Part shown: positions 40,528 to 48,746 of the stretch, piece after piece | How positions within the stretch are numbered: the first letter of the stretch is position 1 | Layout of the letters: each line of letters begins with the position of its first letter | Origin: Pelomonas sp051857475 | GTDB taxonomy: Bacteria; Pseudomonadota; Gammaproteobacteria; Burkholderiales; Burkholderiaceae_C | Direction of reading: 5' to 3' | Assembly (NCBI RefSeq): GCF_051857475.1 | Contig: NZ_JBPZGZ010000003.1 | Location: 682,001-746,000 of the forward strand | DNA: 64,000 nt | Position numbers and translations under genes: made by a program | Notes under the pieces: generated by a model | The model's database searches: none | Seen by the model: only the letters and a program-made list of their open reading frames with translations | What the model was told of the DNA's origin: nothing

Positions 40528-41925
40528 ATGACCGATACCGCTTTTGACCGCCTGCCCCTCAGCCCCGCCATGCTGGCCAACCTCGGCCAACTGGGCTATG
40601 TGCAGATGACGCCCATCCAGGCCGCCAGCCTGCCGCTGGCCCTGGCCGGCAAGGACGTCATCGGCGAGGCGCAGACCGGCTCGGGCAAGACGGCGGCCTT
40701 CGCCATTGCGCTGCTGCACCGCCTCAAGGCCGACCTGCCGCGCGTGCAGTCCCTGGTGCTCTGCCCCACGCGCGAGCTGGCCGACCAGGTCACGCAGGAG
40801 ATCCGCCGCCTGGCGCGCGCCGCCGACAACATCAAGGTGCTGAGCCTGTGCGGCGGCAACCCCATGAAGCCGCAGATGGAGAGCCTGTCCTTCGGCGCCC
40901 ACATCGTCGTCGGCACGCCGGGCCGCCTCATCGACCACCTGGACCGCGGCTCGCTCGATCTGTCGGCGCTGAACACCCTGGTGCTGGACGAGGCCGACCG
41001 CATGCTGGACATGGGCTTCCTCGACGACATCAAGGCGATCGCCAAGCGCGCGCCCGGCAACCGCCAGACCCTGCTGTTCTCGGCCACCTTCCCCGAGGGC
41101 GTCAACGACATCGCGGCCAAGTTCATGCGCGAGCCGCAGACGGTCAAGGTGGCTGGCTCGACCAGCGCTGCCGCGTCCACCATCCGCCAGATCGCCTACG
41201 AGGTCAGCGAGGCCGAGCGCCTGGATGCCGTGCCGCGCCTGCTGCGCGCCTTCCGGCCCGAGTCGACCATCGCCTTCTGCAACACCAAGCAGCAATGCCG
41301 CGACCTGGAAGCGGTGCTGGCCGCCCAGGGCTTTGTTGCCCTGGCCCTGCATGGCGACCTGGAGCAGCGCGACCGCGACCAGGTGCTGATCCAGTTCGCC
41401 AACCGCAGCGCCTCGGTGCTGGTGGCCACCGACGTGGCTGCGCGCGGCCTGGACATCGCCAACCTGGCCTGCGTCATCAATGTCGACATCAGTGCCGACG
41501 TCGAACAGCATGTGCACCGCATCGGCCGCACCGGCCGCGCCGGCGCGGAAGGCCTGGCCCTCAGCCTAGCGAGTCTTGACGAGATGGGCCGCATCGGCCG
41601 CATCGAGCAGCTGCAGGGCGAAGCCTTCAAGTGGGAGCCACTGGACAGCCTCAAGGACGCTCCTGGCGGCCCGCTGTTGCCGGCCATGGACACCTTGCAG
41701 ATCCTGGGTGGCCGCAAGGAGAAGATCCGCCCCGGCGACATCCTGGGCGCGCTCACGGGCGAGGCCGGCTTCGCGGGCACGCAGATCGGCAAGATCAACG
41801 TGACCGATTTCCACAGCTATGTCGCCGTGGAGCGCAGCATTGCGAAAGAAGCGGTGCGCCGGCTGTCGCTGGGCAAGCTGAAGGGCCGCAAGGTCAAGGT
41901 CCGCCGCATGGCCGACCTGGAGTGA
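40528..41925 (+). CDS. dbpA: ATP-dependent RNA helicase DbpA
   Basis: DEAD-box helicase of 465 residues acting in late 50S ribosome assembly at 23S rRNA helix 92. The Q motif (GYVQMTPIQAASLPLAL), AQTGSGKT (48-55), PTRELADQ, DEAD (154-157), SAT and HRIGRTGRAG are all present. The C-terminal RNA-recognition domain that defines DbpA has GDILGALTGEAGFAGTQIGK, INVTDFHSYVAVERSIAKEA and LKGRKVKVRRM. Normal length. It ends 4 bp from the convergent gene at 41930. Confidence 0.96.
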   Translation: MTDTAFDRLPLSPAMLANLGQLGYVQMTPIQAASLPLALAGKDVIGEAQTGSGKTAAFAIALLHRLKADLPRVQSLVLCPTRELADQVTQEIRRLARAADNIKVLSLCGGNPMKPQMESLSFGAHIVVGTPGRLIDHLDRGSLDLSALNTLVLDEADRMLDMGFLDDIKAIAKRAPGNRQTLLFSATFPEGVNDIAAKFMREPQTVKVAGSTSAAASTIRQIAYEVSEAERLDAVPRLLRAFRPESTIAFCNTKQQCRDLEAVLAAQGFVALALHGDLEQRDRDQVLIQFANRSASVLVATDVAARGLDIANLACVINVDISADVEQHVHRIGRTGRAGAEGLALSLASLDEMGRIGRIEQLQGEAFKWEPLDSLKDAPGGPLLPAMDTLQILGGRKEKIRPGDILGALTGEAGFAGTQIGKINVTDFHSYVAVERSIAKEAVRRLSLGKLKGRKVKVRRMADLE

Positions 41926-41929
41926 GTCT

Positions 41930-42436
41930 CTACTGCAGACCCTGCTTGGCCCGTTCGCGGGCCATGTAGTTGGCCTGGTCGCGATCGCGATCGCGCTGCA
42001 CGCGAGCCTCGCGGGTTTCCCAGTCGCCGCAGCTGAAGTAGGAGCCGCCGAACAGCCAGCCCAGCAGGCTGGAATCGTCGACGGCGCGGCCTTCGCCGGC
42101 AGTGCAGACCATGGCCGCCTTGGATCCGCTCTCCTGAGCCAGGGCTTCCTGGACGATCATGGAACGCGACATCAGCACCGAGGCCGGCATGGCGATGGCC
42201 AGCAGCACGCCGCCGATGACAAAGCCTTTGGCCCAGCGCGGCAGGCCTTCCTTGGCGGGGGCTGCAGCCGTGGCCCCGCGCGCAGTCGTCGCCTCGGGCC
42301 GCTTGTAGGGCAGGGTGGCGGTGAAGGTGGTTGCGTCGGTGGCTGTCCGGGTGCCGGCGCCGGACCGGCCGCCCGCACCACTGAGCAGCCGGGGCTGGGC
42401 GGGGCGTTGGACGGGGTTGGTGATGGCGGTCGGCAT
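41930..42436 (-). CDS. Hypothetical single-pass membrane protein
   Basis: A 168-residue protein not recognised. The N-terminal about 75 residues are low-complexity and cytoplasmic-looking (Pro/Arg/Thr-rich). One membrane helix GFVIGGVLLAIAMPASVLM is at about 80-100. A Ser/Cys-containing outer part (MVCTAGEGRAVDDSSLLGWL, FGGSYFSCGDWETREARV) then ends in a charged helix. Two Cys could form a disulfide. The start ATG at 42436 follows GAGGAAA. It is divergent from the binding-protein gene at 42622. Confidence 0.7.
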   Translation of the reverse strand: MPTAITNPVQRPAQPRLLSGAGGRSGAGTRTATDATTFTATLPYKRPEATTARGATAAAPAKEGLPRWAKGFVIGGVLLAIAMPASVLMSRSMIVQEALAQESGSKAAMVCTAGEGRAVDDSSLLGWLFGGSYFSCGDWETREARVQRDRDRDQANYMARERAKQGLQ

Positions 42437-42621
42437 GGCGTTTCCTCTGGCGAACGAGATGCTAGGGAGGGCCTCTGGCGCTGAATGTGAGCAATTGCAA
42501 GCGCAGCGCGCAGCCTGCCCCAAAGTGTGGAAGAAGTCACGACCGCTGGTCGGCCTCATAACGCCGCCATTCAGGGGTGTTGGCGATTCCCGACTGGCCC
42601 GGGCGGGGCTACATTCGGCCG

Positions 42622-43515
42622 GTGTCCAGCCTGCACAGACGCCAACTGCTGAGGGGCCTGCCCGCCGTGATGGCGCTGGCTGCCGGGGTGGCCCATGCGC
42701 AGGAGCTCACGCTGACGCTGCGCGCGCCGGACAGCGAGACGGACCTGCGCAATGCCTATATCCGCGACGCCGTGCAGCTGGCCCTGGACAAGACGCGCGC
42801 CAGCGACGGCGCCTACCGCCTGCAGCTGTCGGCGCCCATGAACAAGCGACGCGCGCTGCTGGAAGCGGCCCAGCAAAGCGCGCCCAACTTCCTCGTCGTC
42901 ACCGGGCCGGATGCCGGCCGGGCGGCGGGCCTGGCGCCGGTGCCGTTTCCCATCCACCTGGGTGTGAATCGCTACCGTGTCTGTTTCGTGCATGAACCAC
43001 ACCGCGCCCTGGTGCGCGAGGCCGACACGCTGAGTGCCGTGGCCCGGCTGCGCCATGTGCAGGGTCGCGGATGGGCCGACGCTGACATCCTGCGTGCCAA
43101 TGGCTTCACGGTGGCTGAGATCGGCACCTACGAGGCCCTGTTCCAGATGGTGGCCCTGGGCCGGGCCGACCTTTTCTGCCGCAGCGTGCTGGAGGTGGGC
43201 GAGGAGGCCAAGGCCCACGCCGGCCTCAAGGGCCTGGCCCTGGACGACAGCCTGCTGCTGGCCTATGACCTGCCGCAATACCTCTACACCCATCCCGGCA
43301 ACCAGGCGGCCATCGAGCGCGTCGCCCGCGGTCTGCGCCAGGCCTATGCCGACGGCTCGTTGCAGGCCCTGCTGCGCCAGCATCTGCAGCCTTCGCTGGC
43401 GCTGCTCAAGCTGCCGCAGCGCCGGCTGATGACGCTGAACGTGCCCAGCCCGGCCGTCGTCGAGATGAACGACCGGCCTTTCCAGATCGACGTGCTCAAG
43501 GCCGCACCGCGTTAG
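42622..43515 (+). CDS. Periplasmic substrate-binding-like protein (SBP_bac_3 type)
   Basis: A 297-residue exported protein. The N-terminus SSLHRRQLLRGLPAVMALAA followed by GVAHAQ contains twin Arg and a hydrophobic core, so Tat or Sec export is possible. The mature part resembles extracellular solute-binding proteins of family 3 (YIRDAVQLALDKTRASDGAY, LRANGFTVAEIGTYEALFQM with VALGRADLFCRSVLEVGE). No permease or ATPase gene is adjacent, so it may be a stand-alone sensor or orphan binder. The start is GTG 42622, chosen from the signal peptide; an upstream ATG at 42577 would add 15 residues. Confidence 0.75.
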   Translation: MSSLHRRQLLRGLPAVMALAAGVAHAQELTLTLRAPDSETDLRNAYIRDAVQLALDKTRASDGAYRLQLSAPMNKRRALLEAAQQSAPNFLVVTGPDAGRAAGLAPVPFPIHLGVNRYRVCFVHEPHRALVREADTLSAVARLRHVQGRGWADADILRANGFTVAEIGTYEALFQMVALGRADLFCRSVLEVGEEAKAHAGLKGLALDDSLLLAYDLPQYLYTHPGNQAAIERVARGLRQAYADGSLQALLRQHLQPSLALLKLPQRRLMTLNVPSPAVVEMNDRPFQIDVLKAAPR

Positions 43516-43643
43516 CAGCCGCTACAGCCGTGACATCTTGGCGCCCGGACAGGCGTCTGCGGGGGGCGCCGGGGCGGTCTGCGACGTTTTCACGCGCAAT
43601 GGGAGGAGGCGGCGCCTAGTCTGCAAGCAAGACGAGGTGCCCC

Positions 43644-43853
43644 ATGAACTCACGCCCCATGCCCTTGATGTCCGACGACTACGAACTCCGCTTCGAGTCC
43701 CTGTTCCATGCCGGTCGCGCGCTGGCCTTTCCGTGCGATGCACGCGGTGGCGTGCGGCTGGACTCGCTGAGCGAGAAGGCGCTGCAGAACTATCTGTTCG
43801 CCCGCGCCGTCGTCGGGCGGGACTACGCCAGCCCCACCGTCCGCCGCCTCTGA
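43644..43853 (+). CDS. Small conserved hypothetical protein
   Basis: A 69-residue soluble protein: MSDDYELRFESLFHAGRALA and then FPCDARGGVRLDSLSEKALQ, NYLFARAVVGRDYASPTVRR. I recall near-identical short proteins in many Burkholderiales, without known function. The start at 43644 follows a GAGG ribosome site; the internal Met at residue 9 is the alternative that matches relatives. It is convergent with glnS, 9 bp apart. Confidence 0.8.
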   Translation: MNSRPMPLMSDDYELRFESLFHAGRALAFPCDARGGVRLDSLSEKALQNYLFARAVVGRDYASPTVRRL

Positions 43854-43862
43854 CGCCGCCGG

Positions 43863-45632
43863 CTACTTGGCGAAACTGTCCTTCAGCCCCGTGATCTTGT
43901 TGAACACCGGCTTGTCCGCGCGATGGTCGACGCGGTCGGTCACGAAATAGCCGTGACGCTCGAACTGCCAGCGCTGGTCGGCCGCGGCGCCGGCCAGCGA
44001 GGGCTCGACGAAGCCCTGCACCACGCGCAGTGAATTCGGGTTGACGAACTCGAGGAAGTCGCGGCCACCGGAGTCGGGCTGGGCTTCTGCGAACAGGCGC
44101 TCATACAAGCGCACCTCGGCCTGCACGGCCTCATGCGCACCCACCCAGCCGATGGTGCCCTTGACCTTGACGGCATCCGCGCCCGGCGTGCCGCTCTTGG
44201 TGTCGGGAATGACGGTGGCCAGGGCGGCGGTGATGTTGCCGTCGGCATCCTTCTCGGCGCCGGTGCACTCGATGATGTAGCCGGCCTTCAGGCGCACCTT
44301 GTTGCCCGGGAACAGGCGGAAGTAGCCCTTGGGCGGCGTCTCGACGAAGTCTTCCGCCTCGATCCACAGCTCGGGGCCGAGCGAGAACTTGCGTTGGCCC
44401 AGTTCGGGCTTGTGCGGATGGGCGGCGGTTTCGCAGGGCTCGCGATGGTCGGCGGAGCCGAACACTTCGGCGTAGTTGGTCAGCTTGAGTTTGAGGGGCT
44501 GCAGCACGGCGAAGGCGCGCGGTGCCTGCGGCTCGAGGTCGGCGCGCAGGGCCTGGTCGAGGACGGTGTCGTCGATCCAGGCGTTCTGCTTGCTGGCGCC
44601 GGTGGACTCGACCATGGCGCGCAGGCTGGCCGGCGTGAAGCCGCGGCGGCGCAGGCCCACCAGGGTCGGCATGCGCGGGTCGTCCCAGCCGTTGACGTGC
44701 TTTTCCTCGACCAGCTGGCGCAGCTTGCGCTTGCTGGTGACGACGTAGTTCAGGTTGAGGCGGCCGAATTCGATCTGCTGCGGCAGCGGGCGCGCCAGCA
44801 GCCCCAAGTCCGCCAGGTGCTCCAGCAGCCAGTCGTAGAAGGGCCGCTGGTCTTCGAACTCCAGCGTGCAGATGCTGTGGGTGATGCGCTCCAGCGCGTC
44901 CTCGATGGGGTGGGCGAAGGTGTACATCGGGTAGATGCACCACTTGTTGCCGGTCGCGTGGTGTTCCGCATGCTTGATGCGGTACAGCGTCGGGTCGCGC
45001 AGATTGATGTTGGGCGAGGCCATGTCGATCTTGGCCCGCAGCACCATGGCGCCGTCGGCATGCTTGCCGTCGCGCATCTCGCGCAGGCGGGCCAGGTTCT
45101 CCGCCGGCGTGCGATCGCGGAAGGGGCTGTTGACGCCCGGACGGCCGAAGTCGCCGCGGTTGGCCTTCATGTCCTCGGCGCTCTGCTCGTCCACATAGGC
45201 ATGGCCCGCGTTGACCAGGGCTTCGGCGGCCGCGTACATGAAGTCGAAATAGCTGCTGGCCTCGAACAGGTTGTCGCCCCAGCTCCAGCCCAGCCACTGC
45301 ACCATCTCCTTGATGGCGTTGACGTACTCCAGTTCCTCCTTCTCGGGGTTGGTGTCGTCGAAGCGCAGATGGCAGGCGCCGCCGAAGTCGCGCGCCAGGC
45401 CGAAGTTCAGGCAGATGCTCTTGGCATGGCCGATGTGCAGATAGCCGTTCGGCTCGGGCGGGAAGCGGGTGCGGATGCGCGCTTCATCCAGCGGGCCGGC
45501 GCCATGGTGGGCGGCGTCGCCGGGCGTGCCGGCGAAGTGGCGGCCGGCAAACACGCCGGTCTCGAGGTCGTTCTCGATGCGCTGGCGCAGGAAATTCGTC
45601 GCCGGGGCGGCGGGGGCGGCAGGGTTGCTCAT
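43863..45632 (-). CDS. glnS: Glutaminyl-tRNA synthetase
   Basis: Charges tRNA-Gln directly with glutamine. The 589-residue product has the class I HIGH motif in FPPEPNGYLHIGHAKSICLN, the KMSKS-equivalent in VTSKRKLRQLVEEKHVNGWD, and the GlnRS-specific DPRMPTLVGLRRRGFTPASL. The anticodon-binding beta-barrels form the C-terminal third and end FNKITGLKDSFAK. A direct GlnRS implies that the GatCAB route is not required for Gln in this organism. A GC hairpin lies 20 bp before the start. Confidence 0.98.
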   Translation of the reverse strand: MSNPAAPAAPATNFLRQRIENDLETGVFAGRHFAGTPGDAAHHGAGPLDEARIRTRFPPEPNGYLHIGHAKSICLNFGLARDFGGACHLRFDDTNPEKEELEYVNAIKEMVQWLGWSWGDNLFEASSYFDFMYAAAEALVNAGHAYVDEQSAEDMKANRGDFGRPGVNSPFRDRTPAENLARLREMRDGKHADGAMVLRAKIDMASPNINLRDPTLYRIKHAEHHATGNKWCIYPMYTFAHPIEDALERITHSICTLEFEDQRPFYDWLLEHLADLGLLARPLPQQIEFGRLNLNYVVTSKRKLRQLVEEKHVNGWDDPRMPTLVGLRRRGFTPASLRAMVESTGASKQNAWIDDTVLDQALRADLEPQAPRAFAVLQPLKLKLTNYAEVFGSADHREPCETAAHPHKPELGQRKFSLGPELWIEAEDFVETPPKGYFRLFPGNKVRLKAGYIIECTGAEKDADGNITAALATVIPDTKSGTPGADAVKVKGTIGWVGAHEAVQAEVRLYERLFAEAQPDSGGRDFLEFVNPNSLRVVQGFVEPSLAGAAADQRWQFERHGYFVTDRVDHRADKPVFNKITGLKDSFAK

Positions 45633-45652
45633 CGTCGGCTATGCAAATGGAA

Positions 45653-45677
45653 GCGGGCCGCTGTTATTTCGGCCCGC
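45653..45677 (-). terminator. Hairpin between the membrane-protein gene and glnS
   Basis: Perfect 8-bp stem gcgggccg (45653-45660) / cggcccgc (45670-45677) with a 9-base T-rich loop. Leftward it is followed by TTCCATTTGC, a poor T tract. It could end the 45691-46509 transcript or act in the glnS leader. Confidence 0.45.
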
Positions 45678-45690
45678 GATAGCGACGATT

Positions 45691-46509
45691 CTAAGGACGG
45701 GGCCGTTGCTCCAGCTTCAACGGCAGTCTGACGTGGGCCAGGGCGATGCTGATCCAGACCGCGACGCTGAAATACAGTGTCATCCAGACCACCTCGCTGT
45801 GCCAGTGCGCCCAGTCGTGGGAGACGGTCCAGCGGCTGGACGCATCCGCGATGCCGGCTGCCACGGTGGCATAGCTGCGGCCGGCGGCTTCGTCGGCCAG
45901 CCAGCGTGCCCAGTACATGGGCACATCGACGGCAAACATATAGGCCGCATAGAGGCCGCCGGCCACCATGGCCAGGGCCAGCCAGCGCTTGCCGCGGGCA
46001 TTCGCCTTCGGCCACATGGCCAGCATGGCGAGCACGCTGAGCACCGCGGCCGTGCCCCACAGCGACTCCTCGACGACATGGCCGATATTGCGCGTCGTCA
46101 GCACGGCATACCAGGAGTTGACCTCGGCGATGGCGATCAGCGGCACGATGGCATGGGCCACCCAGAGGCTGAAGCGGTGCCCGGTCGTGAGGGCGCCGCC
46201 GCGCAGCAGCAGGGCCCATTGGGCGGCAAAGCTCAGCTCGGCGATGGTGGCCACCGTGCGCCCGACGAGGACGCTGGAGGCCCAGGAATCCACCATGACG
46301 ACGCGCGGCACGTCGAAGACCGGCAGGAAGGACCGGTAGCCGCAGCCCAGCACATACAGGGCCGACAGCAGCAATTGCAGGCGCTGGTGGGGCCAGGTCG
46401 TGCCGTCGGGTCGGTTGCGGTGCAGCCAGGCGGTCGAGGCCGTCCAGGCGATCAGGTTCACGCCGGCAATGGCGCAGAGCAGATGCCACCAGTAGGTTGC
46501 GTCGGTCAT
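45691..46509 (-). CDS. Hypothetical polytopic membrane protein
   Basis: A 272-residue integral membrane protein not assigned to a named family. About seven hydrophobic helices are visible, such as LLCAIAGVNLIAWTASTAWL, LLLSALYVLGCGYRSFLPVF, TAAVLSVLAMLAMWPKA and VVWMTLYFSVAVWISIALAH. Several His and Asp/Glu near the helices (HVVEES, HDWAHWHSEVVW) could bind a cofactor, which is speculative. No signal peptide. The ATG at 46509 lies 13 bp after the stop of the small gene upstream (46523-46780), so the two may be co-transcribed. Confidence 0.75.
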   Translation of the reverse strand: MTDATYWWHLLCAIAGVNLIAWTASTAWLHRNRPDGTTWPHQRLQLLLSALYVLGCGYRSFLPVFDVPRVVMVDSWASSVLVGRTVATIAELSFAAQWALLLRGGALTTGHRFSLWVAHAIVPLIAIAEVNSWYAVLTTRNIGHVVEESLWGTAAVLSVLAMLAMWPKANARGKRWLALAMVAGGLYAAYMFAVDVPMYWARWLADEAAGRSYATVAAGIADASSRWTVSHDWAHWHSEVVWMTLYFSVAVWISIALAHVRLPLKLEQRPRP

Positions 46510-46522
46510 GTCGTACTACTCC

Positions 46523-46780
46523 TCAGTCCGGCTTGCGCGGTCGCCCCGTCTTGACCGGCGTCAGCCGGTCCAGGGCCGCAGCCAGGTCCTGCGCGTCCAG
46601 CAAGGCGAGTGCCTGCAGTCCGGCGCGCAGCAGTTCGCTCTTCTTGGCCTCGCGTTTGACGTCGTGGAGCCGGTTCTTCAGCTCCTTGAACAGGGCGTAG
46701 TCGGCCTCGGGCATGGTGAAGCCGTCGCGCACGAGCTTGGCGCGCTCAGAAGGGGGCGGGGGTTTGCGGTGCTGGCTCAT
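46523..46780 (-). CDS. Small conserved hypothetical, possibly DNA-binding (RHH-like)
   Basis: An 85-residue basic protein: RDGFTMPEADYALFKELKNR, LHDVKREAKKSELLRAGLQA and a conserved-looking end LTPVKTGRPRKPD. A short strand (GFTMPE) followed by two helices, the second with KKSELLRAGL, is reminiscent of ribbon-helix-helix proteins, and the end resembles an AT-hook-like GRPRK. DNA binding is inference. A perfect 15-bp inverted repeat lies directly against the start codon with no ribosome site between, which suggests autoregulation and an almost leaderless mRNA. Confidence 0.75.
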   Translation of the reverse strand: MSQHRKPPPPSERAKLVRDGFTMPEADYALFKELKNRLHDVKREAKKSELLRAGLQALALLDAQDLAAALDRLTPVKTGRPRKPD

Positions 46781-46814
46781 AACGATGAAAACCGTTTATA
46801 CGGTTTTCATCGTT
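46781..46814. promoter_or_regulatory. Perfect 15-bp inverted repeat abutting a start codon
   Basis: aacgatgaaaaccgt (46781-46795), spacer ttat, acggttttcatcgtt (46800-46814). The spacer region reads TATAAA on the minus strand, a possible -10. It touches the ATG at 46780 of the small gene and follows the end of the leftward LytTR gene by 17 bp. Leftward there is no T run after it, so an operator is favoured over a terminator. Confidence 0.75.
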
Positions 46815-46831
46815 TTCCCGCTACCGCGTGG

Positions 46832-47608
46832 CTACAGGGCTTTGAAACGGTTTGCGTGCACGCGGCTGACGGTCAGCTTCTCCGGCCGCTGGCGCAGCTC
46901 CAGCAGCACGGTGCCGTTCTCCTGGCGCAAGGCGCGGGCGACGGCGTCGATGTGCACGACGGTGGAGCGGTGCACCTGCCAGAAGCGTTCGGGATCGAGC
47001 TGCGGGACCAGCTCGCGCAGCGACACCCGCACCCAGTAGTCGCGCTGGGCCGTCACGGCGCGCACGTATTTGTCGGCGGCTTCGAGGTAGACGATGTCAT
47101 CCAGCGGCACCAGCTCGATGGCATCGCCGACGGCGGCCTGCAGATGGCGCAGCCGCGGCGCCGGTGCCGTGACCTGGGTCAGCAGTTGGCGCAGCGAGGC
47201 CAGCGTCGCGTCGCCCGCGGCAGGCTGGGTGATGCGGGCCTGCAGCCGCGCGACGCTCTGGGCCAGGCGCTCGGACGTCACCGGCTTGAGCAGATAGTCG
47301 GCCGCCGCGGTTTCAAAGGCCTGCAGCGCGTATTGGTCATAGGCGGTCACGAAGACGAACAGGGGCAGGGGGCCGGCCTCCTCGGGCCAGTCCTCGCTGA
47401 TGGCCTGGGCCGCTTCCAGCCCCGTCATGCCGGGCATGCGGATGTCCAGGAAGCAGAGCTGGGGCCGGTGTTGCAGGGCCAGCTCGACGGCGGCCGTGCC
47501 GCTGCCGGCCTGGGCCACGATGTCCAGCGCCGGCCAGGCCGCAGCCAGCTCGGCGCGCAGGTTCTCGGCCAGCAGGGGTTCGTCTTCGGCGATCAGGGCA
47601 GTGGTCAT
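46832..47608 (-). CDS. LytTR-family response regulator
   Basis: A 258-residue response regulator. The receiver has ALIAEDEPLLAENLR, the phospho-acceptor Asp in LCFLDIRMPGMTGLEAA, and Lys in YLLKPV. The C-terminal LytTR DNA-binding domain has IELVPLDDIVYLEAADKYVR, ERFWQVHRSTVVHIDAVARA and LTVSRVHANRFKAL. Such regulators bind direct repeats and often control membrane or exopolysaccharide genes. Its start overlaps the stop of the LytS-type kinase by 4 bp. Targets are not visible. Confidence 0.95.
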   Translation of the reverse strand: MTTALIAEDEPLLAENLRAELAAAWPALDIVAQAGSGTAAVELALQHRPQLCFLDIRMPGMTGLEAAQAISEDWPEEAGPLPLFVFVTAYDQYALQAFETAAADYLLKPVTSERLAQSVARLQARITQPAAGDATLASLRQLLTQVTAPAPRLRHLQAAVGDAIELVPLDDIVYLEAADKYVRAVTAQRDYWVRVSLRELVPQLDPERFWQVHRSTVVHIDAVARALRQENGTVLLELRQRPEKLTVSRVHANRFKAL

Positions 47609-48681
47609 GACGGGATCTCGATGCGGGCGACACTGCCGCCGCCCGGTTGTGGCTTGAGTTCAAAGCTTGCTGCGTTGCCGTAGCGCTGGGCGAGGCGTTC
47701 GCGGACCTGAGAGAGCCCAAACCCCGTGCCGGGCAGGCCGGTTGCATGCGTCAGCCCGGCACCGCTGTCGGCCACTTCGAGGATGAGCCGGGCCTGCTGC
47801 CTCGCCGCCGTCACGCGCAGCTCGCCGCCATCCACATGCGGCTCCAGCCCATGCTTGATGGCGTTCTCCACCAGGGGCTGCAGCAGCAGCGGCGGGATGG
47901 CGATGCTGCCCAGTTCGGCCGGCAGCTCCAGCTTCACGCGCAGGCGCTCGCCCATGCGCAGCTGCATCAGCGCGAGGTAGTCCGACAGGCGCTCGAACTC
48001 GTCGGCCAGCGCGTGCTCTGTCGCGCGGCTGGCCTGCAGCGTGGCGCGCAGATAGTCGATGAGCCGGTCCAGCATGCGCTGGGCCTCGTCGGGCCTCAGC
48101 TTGATCAGCACGCGCAGGTGGGCCAGGGTGTTGAACAGCATGTGCGGCTCGAGCTGGCTTTGCAGCAGCGTCAGCCTGGCCTCGGCGGCCTGCTGCAGGG
48201 CCTGGGCCTCGCCGAGCTTCAGCGCCTGCAGGCTGAAATAGGACACGAAGAACAGCGTGCCCAGCGCCGCGATGAGCAGCGTGAAGGCCAGCGTCGTCGC
48301 CGACCCGCCGAGATCGCCGTCCCAGGGCTGGCTGGAGTGCTGGCCGGTGATCAGGTCGCCGAGCCAGAGCCCGCCGCAGTAGCCGGCGAATGCGCCCAGC
48401 AGCGTGCAGGGGATCATCCAGCGCCAGCCCACCCAGCCCTGCTGCAGCTTCTCGTCGCCCGCGCCGCGGCGGCGCAGCACCTCGGCCGCGCCGTACTGCA
48501 GCAGTGAGATGTAGAGCGAGATCTGGCTGCCAATGGTGAAGGAGTACAGCATGTGCGTGCCGAGGTTGCGGCCACGCATCAGGAAGAGCAGGAAGCCGAC
48601 GACAACGCAGATCGCGGCAGTGCCGACCACGTGGGCCAGCAGGCGGTTGGGTGGGTGCGAGGAAGCCATGCCGCTCAGCAT
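47605..48681 (-). CDS. LytS-type sensor histidine kinase
   Basis: A 358-residue membrane kinase. About four N-terminal helices (VVGTAAICVVVGFLLFLMRG, IPCTLLGAFAGYCGGLWLGD, TLAFTLLIAALGTLFFVSYF) precede the His_kinase domain with LQSQLEPHMLFNTLAHLRVL, whose His is the likely phospho-acceptor. The ATPase domain has LLLQPLVENAIKHGLEPHVD and GTGFGLSQVRERLAQRYG. It has no large extracellular sensor, so the signal is probably in the membrane. The start could be ATG 48681 or 48669. It is coupled to the LytTR regulator downstream by overlap. Confidence 0.94.
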   Translation of the reverse strand: MLSGMASSHPPNRLLAHVVGTAAICVVVGFLLFLMRGRNLGTHMLYSFTIGSQISLYISLLQYGAAEVLRRRGAGDEKLQQGWVGWRWMIPCTLLGAFAGYCGGLWLGDLITGQHSSQPWDGDLGGSATTLAFTLLIAALGTLFFVSYFSLQALKLGEAQALQQAAEARLTLLQSQLEPHMLFNTLAHLRVLIKLRPDEAQRMLDRLIDYLRATLQASRATEHALADEFERLSDYLALMQLRMGERLRVKLELPAELGSIAIPPLLLQPLVENAIKHGLEPHVDGGELRVTAARQQARLILEVADSGAGLTHATGLPGTGFGLSQVRERLAQRYGNAASFELKPQPGGGSVARIEIPS

Positions 48682-48746
48682 CGCAGAGCGCCGGCCCGCC
48701 GGCGTGAGCCGTGTGACGAACAGGCGGTGAGCGGCGTCGGCCGCAT

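Noticed and set aside
46781..46814. The 15-bp inverted repeat as a simple rho-independent terminator of the LytTR gene.
   Set aside because: On the minus strand no T run follows the second arm; the ATG of the next gene follows directly. The T run is on the plus-strand side, where no gene ends. Not fully excluded.
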